From positions 1-6,391 of the forward strand of contig JAGDCK010000140.1 of assembly GCA_017958585.1 (NCBI GenBank): a stretch of DNA of 6,391 bases. Direction: 5' to 3'. Source of the DNA: Lachnospiraceae bacterium (GTDB lineage: Bacteria; Bacillota; Clostridia; Lachnospirales; Lachnospiraceae). Position 1 is the first letter of the stretch, and every line of letters starts with the position of its first letter. The position numbers and the translations under genes are program-made. Below the pieces are notes generated by a model. The model did no database searches. It was given only the letters and a program-made list of their open reading frames with translations, and had not been told where the DNA came from. Of the stretch, positions 1 to 6,013 are shown one piece after another.

Positions 1-549
1 GTCCGTAAATGTCATATGGTAAAAGAGTCTCACATGGTCCGTCATGTTGGAGGATACAAACAGGTCATCAATATGAACCTGCTCCTTAATGTCCAGGTAG
101 CACTCTCTGTACATTCCGCCGTAGGTCATGTAATCTATCACCAGGCCAAAGGGAGGGACGTTAAGACTTTCCCTTGAATCATCCTTTACGGCGATGATAT
201 TGTTGTCCCCGTATTTTAATAACCCGGATATGTCAATTGAAAAAGCCGTATATCCGCAGTGATGAGTTCCCGCTAAAGCACCGTTTACATATACTTCACT
301 GTCATGGGCTATTCCCTCAAAAGTAAGAAGCACATATTTTCCGTTCCAGTCAAGGGGAGCATACAATTCCCTGTAATACCCGGACACCATCTGATATTCC
401 GATTCATCAAAATAGTTAAATGGTGTCACCTTCACAGTGTGTGGGAGGCGTACTCTTTCAAGTTTTCTGAATTCCTGCCCGCAGACATATTCCTCTTTGA
501 AATTTTCACTGAAGAACCATTCGTCGTTTAGATAAACTCTGTCGCCCAT
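1..549 (-). CDS. Glycoside hydrolase family 2 enzyme, N-terminal part (partial)
   Basis: The first 183 codons of a gene that runs off the left edge. The translation has the N-terminal sugar-binding jelly-roll of family 2 glycoside hydrolases (beta-galactosidase, beta-glucuronidase, beta-mannosidase group): LPHTV at residues 35-39, a GYYREL segment near 58-63, FEGIAHDSEVYVNG at about 77-90, HHCGYTAFSIDIS at 96-108, GDNNIIAV at 114-121, and YGGMYRE at 143-149, which matches the family's YGGIYR signature. The immunoglobulin-like domain and the catalytic TIM barrel with its two glutamates lie outside the window, so substrate specificity cannot be read. No signal peptide is seen, suggesting a cytoplasmic enzyme acting on imported oligosaccharides. 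The ATG at 549 follows AAGGAGG (positions 554-560, minus) after a short 4-base gap. The gene sits 86 bases downstream of the aminopeptidase gene, behind a terminator. Family call is firm; exact enzyme unknown. Confidence 0.9.
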   Translation of the reverse strand, partial: MGDRVYLNDEWFFSENFKEEYVCGQEFRKLERVRLPHTVKVTPFNYFDESEYQMVSGYYRELYAPLDWNGKYVLLTFEGIAHDSEVYVNGALAGTHHCGYTAFSIDISGLLKYGDNNIIAVKDDSRESLNVPPFGLVIDYMTYGGMYRECYLDIKEQVHIDDLFVSSNMTDHVRLFYHMTFTD

Positions 550-601
550 GTAACCTCCTTATGTAAAAAAACTTTTGCTGATTTTTAAAAAAATACCAAA
601 T

Positions 602-631
602 CAGGAGACCACCCTTTCGGGCAGTCTCCTG
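602..631 (-). terminator. Rho-independent terminator after the M18 aminopeptidase gene
   Basis: Read on the minus strand, this is a 13-bp hairpin: 8 perfect pairs (602-609 with 624-631), two G-U wobbles, and three G-C pairs closed by a GAAA tetraloop. It begins 4 bases after the aminopeptidase stop codon. On the plus strand the two wobble positions become C-A mismatches, so the hairpin suits minus-strand RNA. The T-rich run (591-597 region, seven T) starts several bases after the stem rather than directly, so termination may be incomplete and some read-through into the GH2 gene is possible. Confidence 0.8.
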
Positions 632-635
632 TCGA

Positions 636-1922
636 TCATTCTCTGTAAAATTCTTTAAGCGCACTTATCATGTAAGACACATCCATGCTGCCCCCTGTCT
701 CAACCGCTGAATGCATGGCAAGCTGGGGCATACCGATATCCACTGTCTTTGCGGATACCTGGGAAACGGAAATATTGCCAAGGGTGGTTCCCCCGGGAAT
801 GTCCGAATTGTTTGCAAAGGTCTGGAAAGGCACTCCTGCTCTCTCACAATAATCCTTCATTTTGGCCGCAGAAAAAGCATCGGTGGCATAGTGCTGTCCG
901 CCGTGATATTTGATCACTATTCCTCCGTTCAAAACAGGTCTGTTGGTGGGATCTGCTTTCTCCGGGTGGTTTGGATGAAGGGCATGGGCGTTGTCTGCAG
1001 AGATCACAAAGCTCTCCGCAACCATTCTGCGATATCCGCATTCATCCATCATAAGGGATTTTGCGATCCTTGTGGTCACATCCAAAAGGAATGTGGAATC
1101 CGCGCCCTGTTTGGTAAGGCTTCCCACTTCCTCATTGTCAAAGATTGCAAATATATTTACATATTCCTCGGGCTTTGAATCCTCAAAGGCTTTCATTGCC
1201 CCGTATACGCATTCCAGATCGTCAAGCTTCGGCGACAGGATCATCTCTCCCTTTTCACCTATGAGCTTTCCGCTCTCTCTCACATATAAAAACAAATCAT
1301 GCCCCAGGATATCTTTTTCAAGGACGGAAGCACTCTCTGCTATCATGGACATGAAGCTTTCATTATCCTCACTCTTTAAACTCATGAGGGGAAGCATATC
1401 CGCCTGAGCCTTAAACTCATATCCCTTGTTCACATCCCTGTTCATATGGATCGCAAGAGAAGGGATGACACAAAGATCCCTGTCTATGTTTACGCACTCC
1501 GTAACTATCTTACCGTTTCTCCTGTAGGCGATCCTGCCCGCAACGGAAAGCGGCCTGTCAAACCAGGAGTACATTATCATGGATCCGTATTTTTCGGTGT
1601 TTAGTTTAACATATTTTTCCTCCACACCGATCTCAGGATTTTCCTTGATCTTAAACGTGGGGGAATCGGTATGAGCCGCGGTAATGTGAAAACCTTTTAT
1701 CTTAGACGTATCCGCAGGCATCTTAAAAGCTATGAGAGAAGAGTCATTTCTCTTTGTCACATATCCGCTTCCTGCGGCAGGGGTCCACTTATCGCTTTCC
1801 TCTATCACAAAAAAGCCTCTGTTTTTAAGCTCCTCCTCCACGTTTTTACATACGTGGTAGGGGCTTGGGCTCGTCTCTATAAACTTAAGTAAAGCTTTTG
1901 CATTTTCTTCGTAGCTTGACAT
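636..1922 (-). CDS. apeB: M18 family zinc aminopeptidase (aspartyl aminopeptidase type)
   Basis: A 428-residue cytoplasmic metallopeptidase that removes N-terminal residues, typically acidic ones, from peptides. The M18 motifs are present in order: AAHTDSP at 82-88 (zinc ligand H84, D86), SPKLDDLECV at 230-239 (bridging D234), FDNEEVGS at 261-268 (catalytic base E264 and zinc ligand E265), SADNAHALHPNHPEKADP at 308-325 (D310), the GGQHYATDAF segment at 341-350, and MHSAVETGG at 403-411 (H404). Residue roles are assigned by analogy to known M18 enzymes. The length fits the shorter bacterial type (HAMAP apeB, about 430 residues), and all expected metal ligands are present, so it should be active. 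The ATG at 1922 is preceded by GGAG with a 6-base gap. It lies 19 bases downstream of the DJ-1-like gene on the same strand, with no terminator between, so the two are probably one transcript. No signal peptide. Confidence 0.95.
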   Translation of the reverse strand: MSSYEENAKALLKFIETSPSPYHVCKNVEEELKNRGFFVIEESDKWTPAAGSGYVTKRNDSSLIAFKMPADTSKIKGFHITAAHTDSPTFKIKENPEIGVEEKYVKLNTEKYGSMIMYSWFDRPLSVAGRIAYRRNGKIVTECVNIDRDLCVIPSLAIHMNRDVNKGYEFKAQADMLPLMSLKSEDNESFMSMIAESASVLEKDILGHDLFLYVRESGKLIGEKGEMILSPKLDDLECVYGAMKAFEDSKPEEYVNIFAIFDNEEVGSLTKQGADSTFLLDVTTRIAKSLMMDECGYRRMVAESFVISADNAHALHPNHPEKADPTNRPVLNGGIVIKYHGGQHYATDAFSAAKMKDYCERAGVPFQTFANNSDIPGGTTLGNISVSQVSAKTVDIGMPQLAMHSAVETGGSMDVSYMISALKEFYRE

Positions 1923-1941
1923 GTTTTTCTCCGGGTATTTT

Positions 1942-2490
1942 TTATTTGTAGGCGATCTTTTTGGAGAGGGCTTCGGCAGCTTCTTTTCCGATATAGATCT
2001 CTGCTATGCAGAGGGCAAAATCGATGGCCGTTCCCATGCCTCTTGATGTTATGATATTGCCTGACTTTTCAACTCTCTCATAGGTGACCTCCGCACCCTT
2101 AAGCTCCCCTTCGAATCCTGACGAACAGCAGGCTCTCTTTCCTGCAAGCACTTCCTTGTGTCCGAGGATCTGGGGTGCCGCACATATGGCAGCCACATAT
2201 TTATCTTTTTCGATAAACTCATCCACCCTGTCCATAAGGGGGTCGAAGGCTTCCAGATTAAGGCTTCCCGGCATTCCTCCGGGGAGAACTATGACCTCAA
2301 GGGAGTCAAAATCAACTTCCGAAAATACCTTGTCCGCCTGAACTTTTATACCATGTGAACCTGTCACATATCTGTCGTCCGATATGGACACGTTCTCCAC
2401 ATCAACCTTTGCTCTTCTCAAAATATCACTGACTGTAAGGGCCTCGATCTCCTCAAAACCTTCAGCCAAAAACACTGCAACTTTGCTCAT
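1942..2490 (-). CDS. DJ-1/PfpI family protein (YajL/ThiJ-like)
   Basis: A 182-residue single-domain protein of the DJ-1/ThiJ/PfpI superfamily, in the DJ-1 subgroup by length and motifs. Visible features are the N-terminal strand and AEGFEEIEA loop (E16 aligns with the conserved glutamate E18 of human DJ-1), VIVLPGGMPGSLNL at about 67-79, the nucleophile elbow AAICAAP with C103 (equivalent to DJ-1 C106), and TSRGMGTAIDFAL at 148-160. The histidine that follows the elbow in human DJ-1 (H126) is replaced here; the aligned segment reads RACCSSGF, with two adjacent cysteines at 121-122. Family members have been described as oxidative-stress sensors, chaperones or glyoxalase/deglycase-type enzymes, and the activity of this one cannot be settled from sequence. 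The ATG at 2490 follows GAGGTG at suitable spacing. It is the first gene of the unit with the aminopeptidase and has a good promoter upstream. Confidence 0.92.
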   Translation of the reverse strand: MSKVAVFLAEGFEEIEALTVSDILRRAKVDVENVSISDDRYVTGSHGIKVQADKVFSEVDFDSLEVIVLPGGMPGSLNLEAFDPLMDRVDEFIEKDKYVAAICAAPQILGHKEVLAGKRACCSSGFEGELKGAEVTYERVEKSGNIITSRGMGTAIDFALCIAEIYIGKEAAEALSKKIAYK

Positions 2491-2550
2491 TTAACACCTC
2501 GATAAATATTCAACTTTTTATTACAAAATTAAACTTAATTCTATAAAAAC

Positions 2551-2579
2551 AGTATACACATTTTGTGCAATTTTTTCAA
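2551..2579 (-). promoter_or_regulatory. Sigma-A-type promoter for the DJ-1/aminopeptidase unit
   Basis: On the minus strand TTGAAA (2574-2579, five of six matches to the -35 consensus) and TATACT (2551-2556, five of six to the -10) are separated by exactly 17 bases. Transcription would start near 2544, giving a leader of about 54 bases before the ATG at 2490. The leader is AT-rich and shows no clear riboswitch fold. Confidence 0.75.
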
Positions 2580-2586
2580 TTAATTG
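2577..2586. promoter_or_regulatory. Perfect 10-bp palindrome between divergent -35 boxes (candidate operator)
   Basis: CAATTAATTG is its own reverse complement. It overlaps the minus-strand -35 box and ends one base before the plus-strand -35 box. A wider inverted repeat (GCAATT at 2567-2572, AATTGC at 2582-2587) overlaps it. The position would suit a regulator acting on both promoters, but short AT-rich palindromes are common by chance and no cognate regulator gene lies in the window. Confidence 0.3.
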
Positions 2587-2587
2587 C

Positions 2588-2616
2588 TTTGGAATTTATT
2601 GTATTTATGATATAAT
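2588..2616 (+). promoter_or_regulatory. Sigma-A-type extended -10 promoter for the CYTH gene
   Basis: A perfect TATAAT at 2611-2616 is preceded by the extended -10 dinucleotide TG at 2608-2609 and, 17 bases upstream, by a weaker -35 box TTTGGA at 2588-2593. Transcription would start around 2623, about 37 bases before the ATG at 2660. Confidence 0.8.
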
Positions 2617-2622
2617 AACAAA

Positions 2623-2636
2623 GGCTGGGCACAGCC
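2623..2636 (+). other. Small hairpin at the predicted 5' end of the CYTH mRNA
   Basis: GGCTG (2623-2627) and CAGCC (2632-2636) form a 5-bp GC-rich stem with a 4-base loop. The stem starts about where transcription should begin (7 bases after the -10 box), so the mRNA would carry a hairpin at its very 5' end. Such structures are known to slow RNA decay; that role here is an inference. No U-tract follows, so it is not a terminator. Confidence 0.4.
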
Positions 2637-2659
2637 ACTATTATTGAAAGGTAAACGCA

Positions 2660-3181
2660 ATGGAAATCGAAAGAAAGTTTTTATTGAAAACAATCCCCGA
2701 CAACCTGGAACAATATGTCAGTCATCGTATCGAGCAGGGATATCTTTGTGTAGATCCCGTTGTTCGTATCCGCAAAGAAGAAAACGACTATATCCTTACA
2801 TACAAGGGCGAGGGAATGATGGCCCGTCAGGAGAGCAATCTCCCTTTGAAGGAAGCATCATACAATCAGCTTAAATCAAAAGTTACCGGAAACATCATCT
2901 CAAAGACTCGTTACATGATCCCCCTGGAGAACCCCGAGTTCAAGCAGGGATTTCCGCAGCCTCCTTCAGGCTACACTTTAACCGTGGAGATCGATGTCTT
3001 TGATCCTCCTTTCGCACCCCTTGTAATGGCGGAGGTGGAATTCGGAAGCCAGGAGGCAGCTGTTGCATTCATTCCTCCCGAATGGTTCGGTGAAGAAGTG
3101 ACTTATGTAAAGCAGTTCCACAACTCCTACATGGCTTACTCAGACCCCATGAGCTGGCAGGTTGAGATCGCAAACAGATAA
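2660..3181 (+). CDS. CYTH domain protein (triphosphate tunnel metalloenzyme family)
   Basis: A 173-residue soluble protein that is a single CYTH (CyaB/thiamine triphosphatase) domain, an eight-strand tunnel that binds triphosphate groups with metal ions. The ExExK signature is at the extreme N-terminus (E2, E4, K6). Other expected tunnel residues are R36 and R38 (VVRIRKE), K49 (LTYKG), R56, K82 and R84 (SKTRYMI), E110 and D112 (VEIDVF), and E125 and E127 (AEVEFGS). Known members hydrolyse inorganic tripolyphosphate or thiamine triphosphate, or make cAMP; bacterial stand-alone versions are most often phosphohydrolases, so a short-chain polyphosphatase-like activity is the likeliest guess. The ATG at 2660 has GAAAGG at 2646-2651 with an 8-base gap. 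It is a single-gene transcript, divergent from the DJ-1 gene, with its own promoter and terminator. Length is typical and no key residue appears missing. Confidence 0.9.
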   Translation: MEIERKFLLKTIPDNLEQYVSHRIEQGYLCVDPVVRIRKEENDYILTYKGEGMMARQESNLPLKEASYNQLKSKVTGNIISKTRYMIPLENPEFKQGFPQPPSGYTLTVEIDVFDPPFAPLVMAEVEFGSQEAAVAFIPPEWFGEEVTYVKQFHNSYMAYSDPMSWQVEIANR

Positions 3182-3211
3182 GGGGCAGGTCAACATCATG
3201 ATCAAAATTTT

Positions 3212-3245
3212 AATGGCGATAGCTTAGAGCTACCGCCATTTTTTT
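3212..3245. terminator. Terminator between convergent CYTH and cyclase genes (probably bidirectional)
   Basis: A hairpin with a 7-bp outer stem (3212-3218 with 3234-3240), one mismatch (3219/3233) and a 5-bp inner stem closed by a 3-base loop. On the plus strand it runs into seven T residues (3239-3245), a good terminator for the CYTH gene 30 bases upstream. On the minus strand the A-C mismatch becomes a G-U wobble, so the stem is continuous, but the following tract (TTAAAATTTT) is weaker. It lies 11 bases beyond the cyclase stop codon, so it probably serves both genes. Confidence 0.85.
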
Positions 3246-3255
3246 ATCTTAAAGT

Positions 3256-4884
3256 CTATCTCGTATCATCTTTTTTGCTAAGATACTTTTCCTGATACAT
3301 CTCTCTGTCCGCACGTCTTACGGTATCACTGATATCGTAATCGATCTGTCTGTCAAAAAGCTTGGTACCGCATGACAGATGCATCTTGAAGCCTTCGATC
3401 TCCCTGTTGTTCTCGATCTTTTCCTTCATGGCATGGATCCTCTCCTTGCCCAGGGTATAATGACCGGGATTAATAAGCACGCAGAACTCGTCTCCGCCCA
3501 CTCTGTAGCATCTTCCGATATCTCCCAGATACTCCTGAATGGCATCGGCGCAGGCCTTTATATATACGTCGCCCTGATCGTGGCCGAAATTGTCATTGCA
3601 ATACTTCAGATTGTTGGCATCCATCATGGCAACGCCCATTCCGTCCGGCACAAAGGTGTCGTCCATTATGTCATGGGCATAGGCTGTTCTGTTCCAGAGA
3701 TTTGTCAGCTGATCGTGGTAAGCCATATCCTTGTATCTGGTGGCATTTACACCGATTGCAACAAGCTCCCTTGTCTCCTTTAATGATGACACTCCGAGCA
3801 TTATGACATAGAAAGAGAATGTCAGCATACCGATGACTGTGCTTCTGGCAGCTCCCGATACATAGTAGATCACCACATCCACAAGGGCGCCCACAAAGCA
3901 GACAAACATCCAGAGCATGCTCTGTTTCAGTCTTCCGTTTATACCGAATTTCTTGTGTTCTCTTAATATAAATATTACAGTCACAACCGCAACCGTGACA
4001 ATGATGGCATGAGTAACCCACAACAGGTCTCTGAAATCCCAAAGTCCGGTGCTCTGACCGATTATTCCCACGACCATCTCCAGCTCACTTAAGACACAGA
4101 GAATATACCAGATGGGATTCTCGGAATTTGTAAAATTGCTCTTTAAAAACAGGATAAAGGGGATGCACATAAGCATCAGTGACAAAAACGGCATCAGAGA
4201 CAGATAGGGCGCATTGTCGATAAGGAGCATGAAAGCTTCCGCATCAAACAATTTCCAAAGACCCAGCTGTATCGCAAAAAATCCCAGCATGGTCATGTTC
4301 ATCCTGCCCTTGTCGTCACTTAGTTTTAAAAGCGCATAGGAAACATAAAAAATACCGATAACGATACAGAGAATACTGAGTATAAGCGGAATTCCGTATT
4401 GCTTTAACTGTGCAAAGACGATGGCATTTTTGTCTCCGTAGTAAAACTCATGGATCTCTCCGATGACATTTTTGTAAACCGGTTCAAGTACAACCTCCAG
4501 TTTCTTTCCCTTGTCAAATCCGTAAAGATCGATGAAATTCCAGTAGTATCCGGGGCTTTTTCCCGCAAAATACGCATTCCCTGCGGCAAGATTATAAACC
4601 TGTTCCCCGTCCACAAAGGCCTGTATATTGGTATGTGCACTGTAAAAACACAGCGTCTTCTCATAATCTGATATATCGCTCAGATCAAAGGTGAATATCT
4701 CCTTCACCCCAAGTATGGCCTCGGGTCTTTCCACCTTTGAATACTCATAATTGTCCCATAGCACAAAATCATCGTCGGGATTTCGCTCAAATATTCTGAG
4801 CCTCGATGTGAAGACCAGATTTATGAACAATAACAGCAATAAACCCCATATGATAAAATAACTTCGAACCACCCAAGCTTTCAC
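3256..4884 (-). CDS. Membrane diguanylate cyclase: extracytoplasmic sensor, seven helices, GGDEF domain
   Basis: A 542-residue protein predicted to make cyclic di-GMP from two GTP. The order is an N-terminal membrane anchor (about 9-26), an extracytoplasmic domain (about 27-163), seven hydrophobic helices (about 165-186, 197-213, 225-248, 259-277, 288-306, 322-342, 349-366), and a C-terminal GGDEF domain (about 385-535). The GGDEF domain has DQLTNLWNRTAY (391-402), a metal-binding MDANNLKYCNDNFGHDQGD segment (421-439, D422), intact GGDEF at 463-467 and ADREMY near 525-530, so it should be catalytic. The usual RxxD inhibitory site upstream of GGDEF is absent (the segment reads GDIGRCYRV). The extracytoplasmic part, with FVDGEQVYN at 90-98, resembles a carbohydrate-binding jelly-roll, so the layout recalls 7TMR-DISM receptors; this is an inference and the ligand is unknown. 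The start is GTG. The gene lies 17 bases after the exchanger gene and is probably co-transcribed. Confidence 0.92.
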   Translation of the reverse strand: MKAWVVRSYFIIWGLLLLLFINLVFTSRLRIFERNPDDDFVLWDNYEYSKVERPEAILGVKEIFTFDLSDISDYEKTLCFYSAHTNIQAFVDGEQVYNLAAGNAYFAGKSPGYYWNFIDLYGFDKGKKLEVVLEPVYKNVIGEIHEFYYGDKNAIVFAQLKQYGIPLILSILCIVIGIFYVSYALLKLSDDKGRMNMTMLGFFAIQLGLWKLFDAEAFMLLIDNAPYLSLMPFLSLMLMCIPFILFLKSNFTNSENPIWYILCVLSELEMVVGIIGQSTGLWDFRDLLWVTHAIIVTVAVVTVIFILREHKKFGINGRLKQSMLWMFVCFVGALVDVVIYYVSGAARSTVIGMLTFSFYVIMLGVSSLKETRELVAIGVNATRYKDMAYHDQLTNLWNRTAYAHDIMDDTFVPDGMGVAMMDANNLKYCNDNFGHDQGDVYIKACADAIQEYLGDIGRCYRVGGDEFCVLINPGHYTLGKERIHAMKEKIENNREIEGFKMHLSCGTKLFDRQIDYDISDTVRRADREMYQEKYLSKKDDTR

Positions 4885-4891
4885 CTAAAAA

Positions 4892-4897
4892 CCCTCC
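4892..4897 (-). promoter_or_regulatory. Ribosome binding site that fixes the GTG start of the cyclase
   Basis: Minus-strand GGAGGG lies 7 bases before the GTG at 4884, in the gap after the exchanger stop codon (4902-4904). The first in-frame ATG is far inside the protein and would remove the N-terminal anchor, so this strong site supports GTG as the true start. Confidence 0.85.
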
Positions 4898-4901
4898 AAT
4901 T

Positions 4902-5882
4902 TTAAGCGAACTGAAATACACAAAAACCAAAATACATTAATAAAAGAACTATACCCTGAACCCTGAACATTTTTCCCTTTGAAAGAGCGGGAAGTGTCAA
5001 TATAAGCATTGCTATAAGTGCCACCGGAAGATCCACCAAAAGTGAAGCATTCACCCCAAGAAGAGTCTTCTGTGCGGGAACCGCAAAGGGTGACAAAACT
5101 GTAGCAAGACCGCTTACAAGCACCAGATTAAAAATATTTGCTCCGATGACATTTCCAAGTCCCAAAGCGCCATGACCCTTTATAAGTGATGTGACGGATG
5201 TCACAAGCTCGGGAAGTGATGTTCCGAGAGCCACAAAAGTAAGTGCTATAACGGACTCGGGAACTCCAAGTTCAGTGGCGATTATGGTTCCGTTATCCAC
5301 AAGAAGCCTTGCTCCCACTGCGATAAGAGCCGCACCGATTATGAGAAGCACAATATCAAGCCAGAGAGGACGAACCTTACCCTTTTCATTCTCACCCTCT
5401 TCCACTGAGTCCTCATGGGATTTATCAGGATTGTTTCTTGCCTGTCTCACCGAAACGATGATATATACCACAAAGATCACTAAAAGTGTGCTTCCTACTA
5501 TTCTGTCAAAATATCCTGCAATGTAGGCTGTTGCTGCATACAGTGCGAAGGATGTAAAAAAGAACGCCACGGGCACCACCAGGCTTTTTTTGTCAACCTT
5601 TGAAGGCTTGAAAGCTATGGTGATTGCGGCTATCAAAGCTGTGTTACAGATAATGGAACCGATGGCATTTCCGTAAGCCATCTCGCTGTGTCCGCCGATG
5701 GCTCCGGTTGCGGATACCATTACCTCGGGGAGCGTTGTTCCTATGGATACGACCGTTGCTCCAATGAGGATCTCCGGGATCCTGAAGGCTCTTGCAATTC
5801 CTGTCGAACCATCCACAAACCAGTCCCCGCCCTTTATAAGACAAATAAGTCCGAGGACAAACAATAAAACTGCTACTAACAT
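4902..5882 (-). CDS. CaCA-family cation/Ca2+ exchanger (YrbG-like sodium/calcium antiporter)
   Basis: A 326-residue inner-membrane antiporter with about ten helices in two inverted halves, joined by a charged acidic cytoplasmic loop at 147-172. Both alpha-repeats that form the ion path are visible. Alpha-1 has GTTLPEVMVSA from 48 (E53) followed by GNAIGSIICN at 71-80. Alpha-2 has ALGTSLPELVTS from 219 (E225) followed by GNVIGANIFN at 243-252. The two glutamates are the expected cation ligands. In the second repeat an alanine (A248) stands where S76 sits in the first, a possible tuning of ion choice. Family members swap Na+ or H+ for Ca2+; the true ions cannot be read here. The ATG at 5882 has AGGAG at 5894-5898 with a long 11-base gap and no better start nearby. 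It is the first gene of a unit with the cyclase and follows a terminator. I could not identify a convincing promoter at 5883-5940. Confidence 0.93.
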   Translation of the reverse strand: MLVAVLLFVLGLICLIKGGDWFVDGSTGIARAFRIPEILIGATVVSIGTTLPEVMVSATGAIGGHSEMAYGNAIGSIICNTALIAAITIAFKPSKVDKKSLVVPVAFFFTSFALYAATAYIAGYFDRIVGSTLLVIFVVYIIVSVRQARNNPDKSHEDSVEEGENEKGKVRPLWLDIVLLIIGAALIAVGARLLVDNGTIIATELGVPESVIALTFVALGTSLPELVTSVTSLIKGHGALGLGNVIGANIFNLVLVSGLATVLSPFAVPAQKTLLGVNASLLVDLPVALIAMLILTLPALSKGKMFRVQGIVLLLMYFGFCVFQFA

Positions 5883-5940
5883 TTTAAGATCTACTCCTGT
5901 CTGATTTTTATGCCCAATTCAATTTTTATATGTTTTATGC

Positions 5941-5974
5941 AAAAAGGCTTCCGGTAAACTTAAACCAAAAGCCT
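5941..5974 (-). terminator. Rho-independent terminator after the unidentified gene at 6014-6391
   Basis: On the minus strand this is an 11-bp stem (5964-5974 with 5945-5955), including two adjacent U-G wobbles, with an 8-base loop, followed directly by a run of five T (5945-5941). On the plus strand the wobbles become C-A mismatches, so it fits minus-strand RNA. It separates the unidentified gene from the exchanger gene, although a T-run at 5976-5980 on the other side leaves weak plus-strand activity possible. Confidence 0.8.
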
Positions 5975-6013
5975 GTTTTTCATTGATAACTTGTTATTTT
6001 GACGATACCATTT

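Noticed and set aside
711..1178. 155-codon plus-strand open frame, with further plus-strand frames at 991-1407 and 1671-1892
   Set aside because: All lie opposite the clearly conserved M18 aminopeptidase, and their translations show no recognisable motif.
2491..2545. Possible riboswitch in the leader of the DJ-1 unit
   Set aside because: The leader is only about 54 bases, AT-rich and without stable stems, too short for known riboswitch classes.
2644..2874. Plus-strand frame starting at TTG that overlaps the CYTH gene
   Set aside because: It overlaps the CYTH gene's ribosome binding site in another frame and has no own start signal, while the CYTH frame carries the family motifs.
3379..3783. 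134-codon plus-strand open frame
   Set aside because: It is antisense to the GGDEF domain, whose motifs are intact, and is explained as a shadow of that gene.
5191..5526. 111-codon plus-strand frame, Ser/Thr-rich
   Set aside because: It is antisense to the exchanger; its composition is what the reverse of a membrane gene gives.
5883..5940. Promoter for the exchanger gene, for example TATAAA on the minus strand near 5917-5922
   Set aside because: No -35-like box at 16-18 bases from any -10-like box could be found; the AT-rich composition makes TATAAA-like words expected.
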